A stretch of DNA of 64,000 nucleotides from Deinococcus deserti VCD115 (GTDB lineage: Bacteria > Deinococcota > Deinococci > Deinococcales > Deinococcaceae): assembly GCF_000020685.1 (NCBI RefSeq), contig NC_012526.1:970001-1034000 (forward strand), written 5' to 3'. Of the stretch, positions 63,530-64,000 are shown one piece after another. A program made the translations under genes and the position numbers. The notes below the pieces were generated by a model, which did no database searches, was not told the origin of the DNA, and saw nothing but the letters and a program-made list of their open reading frames with translations. The stretch's first letter is position 1. Every line of letters starts with the position of its first letter.

Positions 63530-64000
63530 TTACGGACTTGTGGACTTGGCTAAGGGTCCGACGGTCAAGAAATATTTGACTTCTTCATATAGATTTACTT
63601 CATTAACAAAGTCGCCATGAGAAATGCATTTTGGAGTGTAGTAATTATAAGCTCCCTGCTTCAGCACAACGCTATCTACAGGGTTTATAACGAAATCGCA
63701 CTTAGAACGCCAAGTGCCATAGCGTATAGTCGTGGGATATTGTGCAGTTGGTTTGTCGTAAGGTGTTTCGGCATCATCGCCGCCATAGTTTAATCCGTCT
63801 ACCGAATTTGTAAGAAAGGCTGAGCCAGGCTTCATCTCGGTACAGGCTATGTCTGAGCCAGAACATAGATAGGTCGTTTTCGTCCCATGATTTGGACCTG
63901 CCAAAGAAACCCATGTACCCACCTTGATTATATCTGGCTTCATCAAGTAGCGAATGTAGTACCTTGATGAAAGCGAACCCATCGATACAGCAACAATATC
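63530..64000 (-). CDS. Lipase/esterase, class 2-like (5' part outside window)
   Basis: The C-terminal 156 residues of a secreted-type lipase; the start lies beyond the right edge. The nucleophile elbow reads VAVSMGSLSSRYY (Ser in V-S-M-G), LAGPNHGTKTTYLC and the following CTEMKPGSAFLTN fit Streptomyces/Bacillus class 2 lipases with disulfide cysteines, and a catalytic His likely lies in KCISHGDF. Codons are AT-rich (many AAT, ATA, TTA) unlike neighbours. The frame continues six codons past the first ATG to the edge. Confidence 0.75.
   Translation of the reverse strand, partial: DIVAVSMGSLSSRYYIRYLMKPDIIKVGTWVSLAGPNHGTKTTYLCSGSDIACTEMKPGSAFLTNSVDGLNYGGDDAETPYDKPTAQYPTTIRYGTWRSKCDFVINPVDSVVLKQGAYNYYTPKCISHGDFVNEVNLYEEVKYFLTVGPLAKSTSP

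Overview
The window looks like a chromosomal segment of a Deinococcus species, or a close relative in Deinococcaceae. Coding DNA is GC-rich. Many genes start directly downstream of a TANNNT -10 box with no ribosome-binding site, a style common in Deinococcus. Gene content agrees: BamA-type outer membrane protein plus DivIVA, a ferritin-like desiccation-related protein, a DUF1999-like protein and a complete system I cytochrome c maturation operon. I assign the genus with fair confidence and the species not at all. I found no rRNA, tRNA, CRISPR array or insertion sequence.

Left part (1-11.6 kb): the N-terminus of a small membrane protein, an enolase-superfamily enzyme coupled to a P-loop protein, a PRC-barrel protein, a cysteine synthase, a lipoprotein, a TIGR01777 epimerase-like protein, a DUF937 protein, a three-gene ABC exporter, an unknown protein and an AAG-type DNA glycosylase. 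11.7-17 kb: a pyridine-nucleotide salvage cluster (NiaP-like transporter, pncB, NadM-like adenylyltransferase with a worn-out Nudix half), followed by a ferritin-like TAT-exported protein and a perfect 17-bp terminator hairpin. 17.3-20.9 kb (minus strand): methylmalonyl-CoA mutase and its MeaB chaperone with a small secreted protein between them. 21-24.6 kb (plus): rpe-comB, a secreted protein and nspC.

24.8-28.7 kb holds a DUF4384/LGFP surface-type protein, a gene-poor stretch of about 1.2 kb, a small HTH protein and a TPR-like protein. A promoter followed by a terminator-like hairpin just upstream of the HTH gene may be an attenuated leader or a small RNA. 28.7-31.5 kb (minus): yggS-divIVA-P450, all overlapping. 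31.7-38 kb (plus): bamA, rqcH (preceded by a short leader ORF), panD and a GAF-like/HD-GYP phosphodiesterase. 38.1-48.3 kb (minus): PfkB kinase, GNAT, then ccdA-ccmABCDEFGHI ending in a Rieske protein. Its ccmD is only 44 codons, and ccmI is fused to a c-type cytochrome domain. 48.4-53.1 kb (minus): PBP1A, a single-domain response regulator and an acyl-CoA ligase.

53.3-64 kb: ribokinase, a DUF1999-like/HMA-fold/DUF503 series, signal peptidase I, a minimal Ser/Thr kinase, a GH13 glucosidase, an LCP protein, YidD and two GNATs. The second GNAT carries an in-frame TGA. A Gfo/Idh/MocA oxidoreductase follows. After about 63.29 kb base composition turns AT-rich, and a truncated class-2-like lipase enters from the right edge, suggesting a recently acquired segment.

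Most of the window is ordinary housekeeping. The most useful leads are the leader element at 27.03-27.21 kb, the degenerate Nudix domain and structured pncB leader, the rqcH leader ORF, the interrupted GNAT and the AT-rich right edge. I could not compute alignments or structure scores; all assignments are by reading motifs.
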